DNA from: an uncultured beta proteobacterium
Lineage (GTDB): Bacteria > Pseudomonadota > Gammaproteobacteria > Burkholderiales > Rhodocyclaceae
DNA length: 64,000 nucleotides
Direction: 5' to 3'
NCBI GenBank assembly: GCA_903908065.1
Contig: CAIVQO010000048.1
Coordinates: 1-64,000, forward strand
Made by a program: the position numbers and the translations under genes. The notes under the pieces were generated by a model that worked only from the letters and a program-made list of their open reading frames with translations, did no database searches and was not told where the DNA came from. Of the stretch, positions 22,809 through 32,195 are shown one piece after another (the stretch's first letter is position 1; every line of letters begins with the position of its first letter).

Positions 22809-23357
22809 TCAGGCAAGGCCGTCGGCTGACGGCAGGCGCCACTCGATCGCGCGCGTGGCGCAAAGCCGCTGGACCATGGCCGGGCGCGGCTCCGCGACCT
22901 CGCCCTGCTCGAAGGCCACCACCTTGAGCTTGGGCCGCACCACGTCGAGCAGTTCGCCCTGGCGCAGCAGGAAGGCCGGATTCGACGGCTTGCCGAAGCG
23001 CTCGTTGCCGACCATGAAAGTTTCGTAAATCAGCACTCCATTGACGTCGAGCGCGTTCATGATCTGCGGCAACAAGGGCCGAAACAGGTAATTGCTGACC
23101 ACGATGCCATCGAAGACGCATCCGTAATACGGCCATGGCCCGCCTTCGAGGTCGGCGACGCGAGTCGCGATGCGGGGCTCCCGCGCGCCGAGCGCGGCGA
23201 CCGCTTCGGCGTCGCGATCGACCGCCTCGACCTGATAGCCCATCGCCGCCAGCAGAAGGGCATGACGGCCGCTGCCGCAAGCGAGGTCGAGCACCCGCCC
23301 GCCGGCAATGATCAGGGGCGCGTGGCGCTGCACCCAGCGTGATGGATTTCCGTTCAT
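22809..23357 (-). CDS. Class I SAM-dependent methyltransferase (TehB-like)
   Basis: A 182-residue methyltransferase. Motif I is VLDLACGSGRHALLLAAMGY, with the acidic residue of motif II in VEAVDRDAEAV. The final strands (GVLIYETFMVGNERFGKPSNPAFLLRQGEL) recall small TehB-like or tellurite/thiol methyltransferases. Two further in-frame ATGs at 23369 and 23381 are possible starts; none has a clear ribosome-binding site. The gene is divergent from the cyclase-hemerythrin gene. The substrate is unknown. Confidence 0.8.
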   Translation of the reverse strand: MNGNPSRWVQRHAPLIIAGGRVLDLACGSGRHALLLAAMGYQVEAVDRDAEAVAALGAREPRIATRVADLEGGPWPYYGCVFDGIVVSNYLFRPLLPQIMNALDVNGVLIYETFMVGNERFGKPSNPAFLLRQGELLDVVRPKLKVVAFEQGEVAEPRPAMVQRLCATRAIEWRLPSADGLA

Positions 23358-23430
23358 ATCGTTTGCCATGTCGAGTATCATTTTGAGCCAAACTCCGTCG
23401 CCAGCGACTTTCCCGGTCACGCAACGCCCC

Positions 23431-24768
23431 ATGTCCGCCACCCCGAGCTCACCGCAAGGCAACGCGCCGGAAAACTCGGACGCCCTGCGTGAACGCCTGA
23501 ACAACACCACCGCGGCATACAGCCGCTTCGTGCCGCGGGAATTCCTCAACCTGCTCGGCATCGAGGATATCCGCAAGGTGGAACTTGGGCAGCAGGTCGA
23601 GCGCAAGATGACGATCCTGTTCTGCGACATCCGCAACTTTACCGCCCTGTCGGAAACCATGAGTCCGCAGGAAAACTTCAATTTCCTGAACTCCTACCTG
23701 GTACAGATGGAGCCGGTGATTGCGGCGCATGGCGGATTCATTGACAAGTACATCGGCGACGCCATCATGGCCCTGTTTCCGGATTCGCCGGACGAGGCCC
23801 TGCGTTGCAGCCAGGCCATGCTGCGCCAGCTGGATGCCTACAACGATGGCCGCCAACGCGCCGGTTACCGCCCGATCCGGATCGGCATCGGCATCAATAC
23901 CGGCATCGTCATCCTCGGCACCATCGGTGGCGCCGCGCGCATGGACGGCACGGTGATCGGCGATGCGGTGAACCTCGCTGCCCGCCTTGAACGCCTGACC
24001 AAGGAGTATCGCGTCTCGGTGTTGATCAGCGACTACACCCTGTATTCGCTCGACCACCCGGACGACTGGTCGATCCGCTTCCTCGACCGCACCCAGGTGC
24101 GTGGCAAGCAGGGTTCGCATTCCGTGTACGAAGTTTTCAACAACGACACGCCAAGCCTGGTGCAAGCCAAGAAGCGGACCATCAAGCTGTTCGAGCAGGC
24201 GCTCGCCTGTTACCACGTCGGCGACATCGGCGCCGCGCGCCAGCGACTGGTGGACTACGCCGCGGCGGTCCCCGAGGACAGTGCGGTGCATGTATACCTC
24301 GAACGCTGCAATCCGCTGGCCGAGAATTTTGGCCCGCCACGCCCGGAAACCATGCCCCATTGGCACGAAGAGTATTCGTATGGCCTGTCGACCGTCGACA
24401 CCGTGCATCAGGACCTACTGACCGACATGAATGCCCTGTCCAGGGCGCTGCACGACAACAATCTGGACGCCACCGGGGAACTGCTGGACAAGATCAGCGC
24501 GGCGGCGCTCAAGGACTTCGAACTCGAAGAGCGCCTGATGGCGGAGTCGGGCTACCCCTTCCTTGACCTGCATGCGCGCCAGCACCAGCGCTTTTTCGAG
24601 TATTTCGACGAACTCCGGCGCGAGATCGAATCGCGTGAAGAGGATCGCATCTACCTGATTTTCCGCGTCAAGCGCTTCATGACGGGCTGGCTGGTGAATC
24701 ACATCGTGAGCGCCGACCGCCATCTCGGTCATTTCCGGCGCGGGATGGGCATTCCCGACGCAGTCTGA
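23431..24768 (+). CDS. Class III adenylate/guanylate cyclase with C-terminal hemerythrin domain
   Basis: A 445-residue soluble protein. Residues about 55-235 form a class III cyclase domain with metal-binding Asp66 (LFCDIRNFTALSE) and Asp110 (DKYIGDAIMALF). A helical segment ending VYLERC follows. Residues about 308-435 form a bacteriohemerythrin-like domain. It keeps His326 (VDTVHQDL), Glu366 (FELEERLM), His381 and His385 (HARQHQRF), His424 and Asp429 (WLVNHIVSAD). The histidine expected at 362 in the HFxxEE motif is Asp. Hemerythrin domains bind O2 or NO at a di-iron site, so the fusion suggests gas- or redox-controlled cyclic nucleotide synthesis. An in-frame ATG at 23368 is an alternative start. 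Confidence 0.88.
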   Translation: MSATPSSPQGNAPENSDALRERLNNTTAAYSRFVPREFLNLLGIEDIRKVELGQQVERKMTILFCDIRNFTALSETMSPQENFNFLNSYLVQMEPVIAAHGGFIDKYIGDAIMALFPDSPDEALRCSQAMLRQLDAYNDGRQRAGYRPIRIGIGINTGIVILGTIGGAARMDGTVIGDAVNLAARLERLTKEYRVSVLISDYTLYSLDHPDDWSIRFLDRTQVRGKQGSHSVYEVFNNDTPSLVQAKKRTIKLFEQALACYHVGDIGAARQRLVDYAAAVPEDSAVHVYLERCNPLAENFGPPRPETMPHWHEEYSYGLSTVDTVHQDLLTDMNALSRALHDNNLDATGELLDKISAAALKDFELEERLMAESGYPFLDLHARQHQRFFEYFDELRREIESREEDRIYLIFRVKRFMTGWLVNHIVSADRHLGHFRRGMGIPDAV

Positions 24769-24850
24769 GTGCCGAAGCGCCCGGTGACGAACCGACTTTC
24801 CCGCCTTGGCAATTTCTAGTGGCCGGCCTCCAAAAACCCTGCCCGAAAGT

Positions 24851-24858
24851 GCTATGCT
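24851..24858 (+). promoter_or_regulatory. Candidate extended -10 promoter for the Pat-type gene
   Basis: TGCTATGCT, an extended -10 (TGn plus TATGCT), lies about 50 bases before the start codon. No strong -35 is seen, which is acceptable for extended -10 promoters. Confidence 0.4.
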
Positions 24859-24906
24859 GCACCGCACCAACCGACCCCGTGCCCGCCTCCGAAAGGCGTG
24901 ACCACC

Positions 24907-27597
24907 ATGCATAACGAACGCCACTACCTGCACACCCTTTTCGAACCGGCATCGATCGCCATCGTCGGCGCGTCGGAGACGCCGAATTCGATCGGCGTGA
25001 CCCTGGTGCGCAACATGCTCGACTCGGGCTACAAGGGCAAGCTGTTCTTCGTCAATCCTAAACACGACACCGTGTTCGGGCAAAAGACCTACGCCTCGGT
25101 GGATACGATTCCGCAGCGCCTCGACGTCGCGGTGATCTGCACCAAGGCGGCGATCGTGCCGGAGATCGTCGATGCCTGCGGCCGCGCCGGTTGCAAGAAC
25201 GTGATCGTGATCTCGGGCGGTTTCGCCGAAGCCGGCCCGCGCGGCGCCTCGCTGGAACGAGCCGTGCTCGAGAACGCGCGGCGCCACGGCATGCGCGTGC
25301 TTGGCCCCAACTGCCTGGGCATCATGCGTCCCGGCAACCAGCTCAACCTGACCTTCGGCCACGGCTTTGCCAACGCGGGAACCATCGGCCTGATCTCGCA
25401 ATCCGGCGCCTTGTGCACCGCCATCCTCGACTGGGCCCTGCCCAACAAGGTCGGTTTCTCGAATGTGGTTTCGCTCGGTGCCGAAGGCGACATCGATTTC
25501 GGTGAAGTGCTCGACTACATGGTCTCGGATCCGCGCACCGAGAACATCTTCCTTTACATCGAAGGCATCAAGAATTCGCGCCGCTTCATGAGCGCCTTGC
25601 GTGCCGCGGCGCGCTGCAAGCCGGTATTGCTGATCAAGGTCGGCAAGCACCCGGCCGGCGAAAAGGCGGCGCTGTCGCACACCGGCGCCCTGGTCGGCGC
25701 CGACGACGTGTTCGATGCCGCCCTGCGCCGCGCCGGCGTGGTGCGCCTGGCCAACGTCGGCCAGATGTACGCCGCCGCATCGGCCCTGTTCTCCCACTTC
25801 CGTCCGCGCGGCAAGCGCCTGGCGATCATCACCAACGGCGGCGGTCCCGGCGTGATGGCCGCCGACCACGCCGCCGACATCGACATTCCGCTGGCGCAGC
25901 TGTCCACGGCGACCATGACCAAGCTCGGCGAACTGCTGCCGCCTACCTGGTCGCGCGCCAACCCGATCGACATCCTCGGCGACGCCGATCCCGAGCGCTA
26001 CCGCGTCGCCCTGCAGGCCTGCATCGAAGACGACGGCGTCGACGGTGTCCTGGCGATCCTCACCCCGCAGGCCATGACCGATCCGACCCAGGCCGCGCGT
26101 ACGGTGATCGAGATTGCCCGCAGCACCGACAAGCCCCTGGTCACCTGCTGGATGGGCGAGGAACAGGTGGGCGAAGCGCGCAAGCTGTTCGAAGGCGCGG
26201 CGATCCCCACCTTCAAGACGCCGGAGCCGGCAGTCGACCTGTTTGCCCACGTATCGAACTACTACCGCAACCGCCAGTTGCTGATGCAGTCGCCGCCCTC
26301 GATTTCCGAGCAGGCGCCGCCGCGCCTTGAATCCGCCCGGCTGGTGATCGAAACCGCGCTGATGGAGGGCCGCAAAGTCCTCAACGAAATGGAATCCAAG
26401 GCGGTGCTGGCGGCCTTCCGCGTGCCGATCGCGCAGACCGTGGTGGCCCGTTCGGCCTCCGAGGCCATGGTCCTGGCCGAGGAACTCGGCCTGCCGGTGG
26501 TGATGAAGATCGACTCGCCGCAGATCGTGCACAAGGCCGATTCCGGCGGCGTGCGACTCAACCTCAACAGCCTCGCTGCGGTGCGCGATTCCTGGCTGGA
26601 GATCATGGAGGAGGTGAAGAAGAACCGCCCCGACGCCCAGATCAACGGCATTGCCATCGAGCCCATGATCCAGAAGCCCAACGGCCGCGAACTGGTGGTC
26701 GGCATGGTGCGCGACAAGATCTTCGGCCCGACCATCGTCTTCGGCCCCGGCGGCGCCGGCGTCGAAACTCACGTCAGCGACCGCGCGGTGGCGCTGCCGC
26801 CGCTGAATTCGGTGCTGGTCGCCGACATGCTGGCATCGACCCGCACCACGGCACGCCTGGGCGAATTCCGCAACATGCCGCCGGTCAACATGCAGGCCAT
26901 CGAGACCGTGCTGCTCAACGTCTCCGCGATGGTCTGCGAACTGCCCTGGATCAGCGAGATGGACATCAACCCGCTGATCGTCGACGAAAACACAGCCGTG
27001 GCAGTGGATGCGCGGATCAAGATCGACAATCTGCCGATCACTGCCGGTCGCTATGACCACATGGCGATCCACCCCTACCCATCGCACTTGCAGACCAGCT
27101 ACCAGGCCAAGGACGGCACCCTGGTCACGATCCGCCCGATCAAGCCCGAAGACGTGCGCATCGAACAGGACTTCGTGCGCAACCTGTCTGCCGAGTCGCG
27201 CTACCTGCGCTTCATGAATACCATCCGCGAAGTCTCGCCCGCCCAGTTGGTGCGCCTGACCCAGATCGACTACGACCGCGAAATGGCCTTCGTCGCTACC
27301 GTGGATGACCACGGTTCGGAAAAGGAAGTCGGCGTCGCGCGCTATGCCACCAATCCGGATGGCGAGTCCTGCGAATTCGCCATAGTCGTCGCCGACGACT
27401 GGCAGGGCAAGGGACTGGCACGCCGCCTGATGGGGGTCATCATCGACACCGCGCGTAGTCGCGGACTGCGCTACATGCATGGCGATTTCCTGTCGGAGAA
27501 CGCGCGCATGCTGGCCTTCGTTGCCAGCCTGGGCTTCGTGCTTTCGGCGCATCCGGAAGATCCCGGGCTCAAGCGCGGCGTGCTGGTGCTGAATTGA
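24907..27597 (+). CDS. Bifunctional ADP-forming acyl-CoA synthetase / GNAT protein acetyltransferase (Pat/PatZ-like)
   Basis: An 896-residue fusion like the lysine acetyltransferase Pat/YfiQ that acetylates acyl-CoA synthetases and other proteins. Order: CoA-binding domain (SIAIVGASETPNSIG), succinyl-CoA-ligase-like domain (SQSGALCTAILDWA, with AALSHTGALVGADDVF holding a His that may be the phospho-histidine), ATP-grasp domain at about 500-720 (PVVMKIDSPQIVHKADSGGV, VFGPGGAGVETHVSDRAVALPP) and a GNAT domain from about 735 (FAIVVADDWQGKGLARRLMG). It is unclear whether the ligase part is active; in Pat proteins it is often only a sensor. A GTG at 24898 is an alternative start, with AAAGG just upstream. 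Confidence 0.9.
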   Translation: MHNERHYLHTLFEPASIAIVGASETPNSIGVTLVRNMLDSGYKGKLFFVNPKHDTVFGQKTYASVDTIPQRLDVAVICTKAAIVPEIVDACGRAGCKNVIVISGGFAEAGPRGASLERAVLENARRHGMRVLGPNCLGIMRPGNQLNLTFGHGFANAGTIGLISQSGALCTAILDWALPNKVGFSNVVSLGAEGDIDFGEVLDYMVSDPRTENIFLYIEGIKNSRRFMSALRAAARCKPVLLIKVGKHPAGEKAALSHTGALVGADDVFDAALRRAGVVRLANVGQMYAAASALFSHFRPRGKRLAIITNGGGPGVMAADHAADIDIPLAQLSTATMTKLGELLPPTWSRANPIDILGDADPERYRVALQACIEDDGVDGVLAILTPQAMTDPTQAARTVIEIARSTDKPLVTCWMGEEQVGEARKLFEGAAIPTFKTPEPAVDLFAHVSNYYRNRQLLMQSPPSISEQAPPRLESARLVIETALMEGRKVLNEMESKAVLAAFRVPIAQTVVARSASEAMVLAEELGLPVVMKIDSPQIVHKADSGGVRLNLNSLAAVRDSWLEIMEEVKKNRPDAQINGIAIEPMIQKPNGRELVVGMVRDKIFGPTIVFGPGGAGVETHVSDRAVALPPLNSVLVADMLASTRTTARLGEFRNMPPVNMQAIETVLLNVSAMVCELPWISEMDINPLIVDENTAVAVDARIKIDNLPITAGRYDHMAIHPYPSHLQTSYQAKDGTLVTIRPIKPEDVRIEQDFVRNLSAESRYLRFMNTIREVSPAQLVRLTQIDYDREMAFVATVDDHGSEKEVGVARYATNPDGESCEFAIVVADDWQGKGLARRLMGVIIDTARSRGLRYMHGDFLSENARMLAFVASLGFVLSAHPEDPGLKRGVLVLN

Positions 27598-27599
27598 AA

Positions 27600-28166
27600 A
27601 TGGCAGAGCGCTGCCCCTGGTGCGGCGACGACCCGCTTTATGTGGCCTACCACGACAAGGAATGGGGCGTGCCCTGCCATGACGAGCGCGCCCTGTTTGA
27701 ATTCCTCATCCTCGAAGGCGCGCAGGCCGGACTGTCGTGGATCACGATCCTGCGCAAGCGCGAGAACTATCGCCGCGCCTACCATGGCTTCGACCCGCAG
27801 CGCATCGCCCGCTACGGCGAAAAGGACGTCGCCCGCCTGCTGTCCGATGCCGGCATCGTGCGCAATCGCCTGAAGGTGACCGCCAGCATTGCCAATGCCC
27901 GCGCCACGCTGGAACTCTACGATCAGGGCGGCAGCCTGGACGGACTGCTGTGGGGCTTTGTTGACGGCCGGCCGCGCATCAATCGCTGGCGCAGCATGTC
28001 CGAGGTGCCGGTGATCACCCCGCAGGCCGAGGCGATGTCCAAGGAACTCAAGCGTCGCGGCTTCCGCTTCATCGGGCCGACGGTAATGTATGCCCACATG
28101 CAGGCGACCGGCATGGTCAACGACCATCTGCTGACCTGCCCGCGCCACGCGCAAGTCCAGGGCTGA
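27600..28166 (+). CDS. tag: DNA-3-methyladenine glycosylase I
   Basis: A 188-residue base-excision repair enzyme that removes 3-methyladenine from alkylated DNA. The N-terminus RCPWCGDDPLYVAYHDKEWG and the C-terminal NDHLLTCPRH hold the Cys/His residues expected to bind structural zinc. The middle segment GLSWITILRKRENYRRAYHGFD is the Tag signature. It begins 2 bases after the preceding stop, suggesting co-transcription with the Pat-type gene. Confidence 0.95.
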   Translation: MAERCPWCGDDPLYVAYHDKEWGVPCHDERALFEFLILEGAQAGLSWITILRKRENYRRAYHGFDPQRIARYGEKDVARLLSDAGIVRNRLKVTASIANARATLELYDQGGSLDGLLWGFVDGRPRINRWRSMSEVPVITPQAEAMSKELKRRGFRFIGPTVMYAHMQATGMVNDHLLTCPRHAQVQG

Positions 28167-28209
28167 AGCGCCAGGTCACGCCGGGAACCCGCCGGCAGGC
28201 CGGAAACCC

Positions 28210-28237
28210 TTGGCACGACAGGGATTCCGGATACAAT
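28210..28237 (+). promoter_or_regulatory. Candidate sigma-70 promoter for the GAF-PAS cyclase
   Basis: TTGGCA (28210-28215), 16 bases, then TACAAT (28232-28237), located 43 bases before the cyclase ATG. Both hexamers match consensus at 5 of 6 positions, the best sigma-70-like promoter seen in the window. Confidence 0.6.
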
Positions 28238-28279
28238 AGTCCGCATCCGGTATCCACGGGACTCCCGCTTCCGTCGCGC

Positions 28280-30637
28280 ATGCAGATCGGCTTCGAAACC
28301 ATCCGCGAAATTCTCGAGCATCGTCTGCACCAGGATGATATCGAGCGCCTGCTCGAAGGCCTGGACGAAGCCGGCAAGGCCGAACTCTTCTACCGCATCA
28401 CCGAGATGCTGCGCCGGACCACGGCGCTGGCCGACATCGCCAACCGGGTCAACGACAGCCTTTCGCTGGACGTCCTGTTTCCGCGACTGATGGAGGTGGT
28501 GACCGAGGCGCTGAACGCCGACCGCAGCACCCTGTTCCTGCATGACCCGGAGACCGGCGAACTGTTCTCGCGCGTGCTGCAGGGCGACACCATCGGCGAG
28601 ATCCGCTTCCCCAGCCGGCTCGGGGTTGCCGGCTCGGTGTTCACCAGCGGCATATCCGAAATCATCGTCGATGCCTACGCCGACGACCGGTTTAATCAGG
28701 ACGTCGATCGCCAGACCGGCTACCGCACCCGCAATATCCTTTGCGTGCCGATCCGCAACAAGAAGCGCGAGGTGATCGGCGTCACCCAGGTACTGAACAA
28801 ACTCTCCGGCGAGTTCGACAGCGAAGACCAGCGGCTGCTCGAAGGCCTGTCGTTGCAAGCCTCGGCCGCGCTGGAAAACGCGCGCCTGTTCGAAAAAGTA
28901 GAACGCCAGCAGCGCGAGGAAGCGATGCTGCTCGAGGTCAGCATCTCCATCGTCTCCGAGATCCACCTCGAACCCTTGCTCGAAAAGATCATGGCGGCGG
29001 CCACAACCTTGCTCGACGCCGATCGCGGCACGCTGTTCCTTTACGACGCGACGCGCGACGAGTTGTATTCCCGCGTCGCCGGCGGGATTACCGCCGAGGG
29101 CATCCGTTTCCCGGCCAATGCCGGCCTCGCCGGCGAATGTTTCAGCAGCGGCAAGGTGATCAATCTTTCAGACGCCTACGCCGACTCGCGCTTCAACCCG
29201 GCGGTCGACCGCCACACCGGCTACCGTACCCACAGCATGCTCTGCATGCCGATCGTCGCCCGCGGCGAACGCAAGATCGGCGTGATGCAGATCCTCAATC
29301 GGCGCGGCGGCCCCTTCGGTCCGGTCGAGGAACGCCGCCTGCGCGCCTTTTCCGCACAAGCAGCGGTGGCCATCGAGAACGCGCAGTTGTTCGAGGAAGT
29401 ACGCGCCGAGCGCAACTACAACGAGGCCATCCTGCACAGCATGAACAATGCCGTGCTGACGCTCGACGCCGCCGGCGTGGTGCGCAAGGTCAATGGCGCC
29501 GCCGCGCGCATCCTGGAACGCGGCGCCGAAAACATGGTCGGTCGCGAACTCGACGAACTCTTTCCCGGGCGCAATGGCTGGGTGGTGAAGAGCCTGGACA
29601 AAGTGCGCAGCTCGGGCCGCACCGACATCACCATCGACACCGACCTCATCATCGACGGCAGCGCCACGATTTCGGTCAACCTGGTCACGGTCCCGCTCAC
29701 CAGCATGCGTGACGAGGCGATCGGCTACATGCTGATGATGGAAGACATCACCCGCGAGAAGCGCCTGCGCAACACCATGTCGCGCTACATGAGCAAGTCG
29801 GTGGTGGACAAGCTGATGGAAAGCGGCGAGGCGGAACTCGGCGGCATCGGCCGCGACGTCAGCGTGCTGTTCTCCGACATCCGCGGCTTCACCTCCATCT
29901 CGGAGCGCCTTGGCGCCAAGGAAACCGTGGCCCTGCTCAACGAGTACTTCACCGACATGGTGGACATCGTGTTCGCCCACAACGGGGTGCTCGACAAGTA
30001 CATCGGCGACATGATCATGGCGGTTTTCGGCTCGGTACTGCAAAGCGCGGAAGACGCCAGCAATGCCGTGGTGGTGGGCAACAAGATGATGACGGCCCTG
30101 CATGTCCTCAATCGCCGCCGCGTCGCGCGCAGCGAGGAGCCGATCCGCATCGGCGTCGGCATCAGCACTGGCAACGTGGTGGCCGGCAACATCGGCTCGC
30201 TCAAGCGCATGGAGTACACGGTGATCGGCGATCGGGTGAACCTGGCCGAGCGTCTGGAAGGCGCCAACAAGTTCTACGGCACCTCGATCCTGATCTGCGA
30301 CGCGACCTGGGCCGCCGTCAAGCACCACGCCGCGACGCGCGAGATCGACCTGATCCGCGTGCGCGGCCGCAGCACGCCGGTCGCCATCTACGAAGCCCTC
30401 GGCCACCATTCCGAAGACAGCTTCCCCCATCGCCAGGAAGCCCTCGATGCCTTCGGCGCCGGCCTGCGCCACTATCGCCGCCGCGACTGGTTCGGCGCCG
30501 AACGCCACTTCCGCGAAGCGCTGGCGGCCAACCCCGGCGACGGCCCGACCCGCATCTACCTCGAACGCTGCCAGTTTTACCGAGGCACCCCGCCACCCGA
30601 CGACTGGGACGGCGTCTGGGAAATGAAAAACAAGTAG
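28280..30637 (+). CDS. GAF-GAF-PAS class III adenylate/guanylate cyclase
   Basis: A 785-residue soluble signalling enzyme. Two tandem GAF domains occupy about 50-205 and 220-375; they share repeats such as ADRSTLFLHDPETGEL and ADRGTLFLYDATRDEL, and DRQTGYRTRNILCVPI and DRHTGYRTHSMLCMPI. A PAS domain lies at about 390-500 and the cyclase domain at about 525-710. Metal-binding Asp533 is in VLFSDIRGFTS and Asp577 in DKYIGDMIMAVFG. A helical tail ends with IYLERC, like the cyclase 3.5 kb upstream. GAF domains may bind cyclic nucleotides or other small ligands. Whether it makes cAMP or cGMP is not determined here. Confidence 0.9.
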   Translation: MQIGFETIREILEHRLHQDDIERLLEGLDEAGKAELFYRITEMLRRTTALADIANRVNDSLSLDVLFPRLMEVVTEALNADRSTLFLHDPETGELFSRVLQGDTIGEIRFPSRLGVAGSVFTSGISEIIVDAYADDRFNQDVDRQTGYRTRNILCVPIRNKKREVIGVTQVLNKLSGEFDSEDQRLLEGLSLQASAALENARLFEKVERQQREEAMLLEVSISIVSEIHLEPLLEKIMAAATTLLDADRGTLFLYDATRDELYSRVAGGITAEGIRFPANAGLAGECFSSGKVINLSDAYADSRFNPAVDRHTGYRTHSMLCMPIVARGERKIGVMQILNRRGGPFGPVEERRLRAFSAQAAVAIENAQLFEEVRAERNYNEAILHSMNNAVLTLDAAGVVRKVNGAAARILERGAENMVGRELDELFPGRNGWVVKSLDKVRSSGRTDITIDTDLIIDGSATISVNLVTVPLTSMRDEAIGYMLMMEDITREKRLRNTMSRYMSKSVVDKLMESGEAELGGIGRDVSVLFSDIRGFTSISERLGAKETVALLNEYFTDMVDIVFAHNGVLDKYIGDMIMAVFGSVLQSAEDASNAVVVGNKMMTALHVLNRRRVARSEEPIRIGVGISTGNVVAGNIGSLKRMEYTVIGDRVNLAERLEGANKFYGTSILICDATWAAVKHHAATREIDLIRVRGRSTPVAIYEALGHHSEDSFPHRQEALDAFGAGLRHYRRRDWFGAERHFREALAANPGDGPTRIYLERCQFYRGTPPPDDWDGVWEMKNK

Positions 30638-30659
30638 CCACACCCGACGGAGCGCACAG

Positions 30660-32195
30660 GTGCAACTTTCCACGCTGCTCGCCCACCATGCCCGCTATCG
30701 GCCCGAGGCCACCGCCGTCGTGTTCGGCGACCGCCGCTTCGGCTACCGCGAATTCAGTGCCCGCGTCGACCGCGTCGCGCACGCGCTGCTGGCACTTGGC
30801 ATCAGGAAGGGGGAGCGCGTCGCCACCCTGCTGCCGAATACCCTCGAGCTGCTGGAACTCTACTGGGCCTGTGCCCGCAGTGGCGCGGTGATCGTTCCGC
30901 TCTCGCCGCTGCTGACCGGCACTGGCCTCGCCAGCCTGATCCAGGACGCCGGCGCCGTCTGCCTGGTCACCCAGAAGAACCTGCTACCGGTGGTCGAGGC
31001 CGTGATCGGCGAGCTGCCGTCCCTGACCCCGGAACGCATCTGGCTGATCGACGCCGAACTGCCTCCTTGGGGCAGCTACTCGCGGCAGGTTGCCGCCGCC
31101 CCCATGGGGCCGCCGCCGGATGCCGGCATCGCGCCCGACGACCTCTTCAACATCATGTACACCTCGGGCACCACGGGCCTGCCCAAGGGCATCATGCACA
31201 GCCACCGCATCCGTGCCAATTACGCCCTGCTGCTGGGGCCAGCCTGGCGCATGACACCCGAATCGGTGGTGCTGCACACCGGCGCCATCGTCTTCAACGG
31301 TGCCTTCGTCACCCTGATGCCGGCCTTCCACCTCGGCGCCACCTACATCCTGCAGCGCCAGTTCGACGCGCGGTCCATGCTGGCCACCATCGCCCGCGAG
31401 CAGGTAACGCACGTCATGGTGGTGCCGGCGCAGATCATCGCCCTGCTCGATTCGCCCGATTTCGATCCGGCCAGGCTGCAATCCCTGCAGATGATCCTCT
31501 CGCTCGGCGCGCCGCTGGCCCAGGCGCGCAAGGACCAGCTCAATGCACTGCTGCCGGGCCGCTTCCATGAACTCTACGGCCTCACCGAGGGCTTCCTCAC
31601 CATCCTCGACAGGACCGACGCCGTGCGCAAATCGGGTTCGGTCGGCTGCCCGCCGGTGTTCAGCGACGTGCGCATCGTCGACGACGCCGGCCACGACCTG
31701 CCGCCGGACGCGCCGGGCGAGATCGTCGGGCGCGGCCCCTTCGTCATGCAGGGCTACTGGAACAAGCCGGAACTGACGGCACAGACGGTGCGCGAGGGCT
31801 GGATCTTCAGCGGCGACGTCGGTTACCTCGACGAAGAGGGCTTCCTCTACCTGGTCGACCGCAAGAAGGACATGATCGACTCGGGCGGGGTCAAGGTCTA
31901 TCCGCGCGACATCGAGGACATCGCCAGTCGCCATCCCGAGGTGGCCGAGGTCGCCGTGTTCGGCGTGCCGCACGAGGCCTGGGGCGAGACCCCGCTCGCC
32001 GCCGTGGTGCTGAAAGTCGGCGCTGGCGCCACGGCGACGGAACTGCGCGACTGGATCAACGAGCGCGTCGCCGCGCGCTACCAGCGCGTGCGCGACGTGC
32101 TTATTCTCGATGCCTTCCCGCGCAACGCCGCGGGCAAGACGCTCAAGCGCGAACTGCGCGAACCTTACTGGGAGGGGCGAATCACGAAGATATAA
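30660..32195 (+). CDS. AMP-dependent acyl-CoA synthetase/ligase
   Basis: A 511-residue ANL-superfamily enzyme that activates a carboxylic acid to its CoA thioester through an acyl-AMP. The P-loop-like motif is IMYTSGTTGLPKGIMHSH at about 168. Further motifs are ELYGLTEG, the GWIFSGDVGYLDEEGFLYLVDRKKDMI hinge segment and the C-terminal lysine in RNAAGKTLKRELRE. The start is GTG, with GGAG about 9 bases upstream; no better in-frame ATG precedes the first conserved residues. It lies 22 bases after the cyclase gene. Fatty or aromatic acid substrate cannot be told from sequence. Confidence 0.88.
   Translation: MQLSTLLAHHARYRPEATAVVFGDRRFGYREFSARVDRVAHALLALGIRKGERVATLLPNTLELLELYWACARSGAVIVPLSPLLTGTGLASLIQDAGAVCLVTQKNLLPVVEAVIGELPSLTPERIWLIDAELPPWGSYSRQVAAAPMGPPPDAGIAPDDLFNIMYTSGTTGLPKGIMHSHRIRANYALLLGPAWRMTPESVVLHTGAIVFNGAFVTLMPAFHLGATYILQRQFDARSMLATIAREQVTHVMVVPAQIIALLDSPDFDPARLQSLQMILSLGAPLAQARKDQLNALLPGRFHELYGLTEGFLTILDRTDAVRKSGSVGCPPVFSDVRIVDDAGHDLPPDAPGEIVGRGPFVMQGYWNKPELTAQTVREGWIFSGDVGYLDEEGFLYLVDRKKDMIDSGGVKVYPRDIEDIASRHPEVAEVAVFGVPHEAWGETPLAAVVLKVGAGATATELRDWINERVAARYQRVRDVLILDAFPRNAAGKTLKRELREPYWEGRITKI

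Noticed and set aside
24415-27552. A 1045-codon open frame on the minus strand
   Set aside because: It is antisense to the Pat-type gene and part of the cyclase. The sense proteins show clear domains, while this frame shows only the composition expected from GC-rich codon complement.
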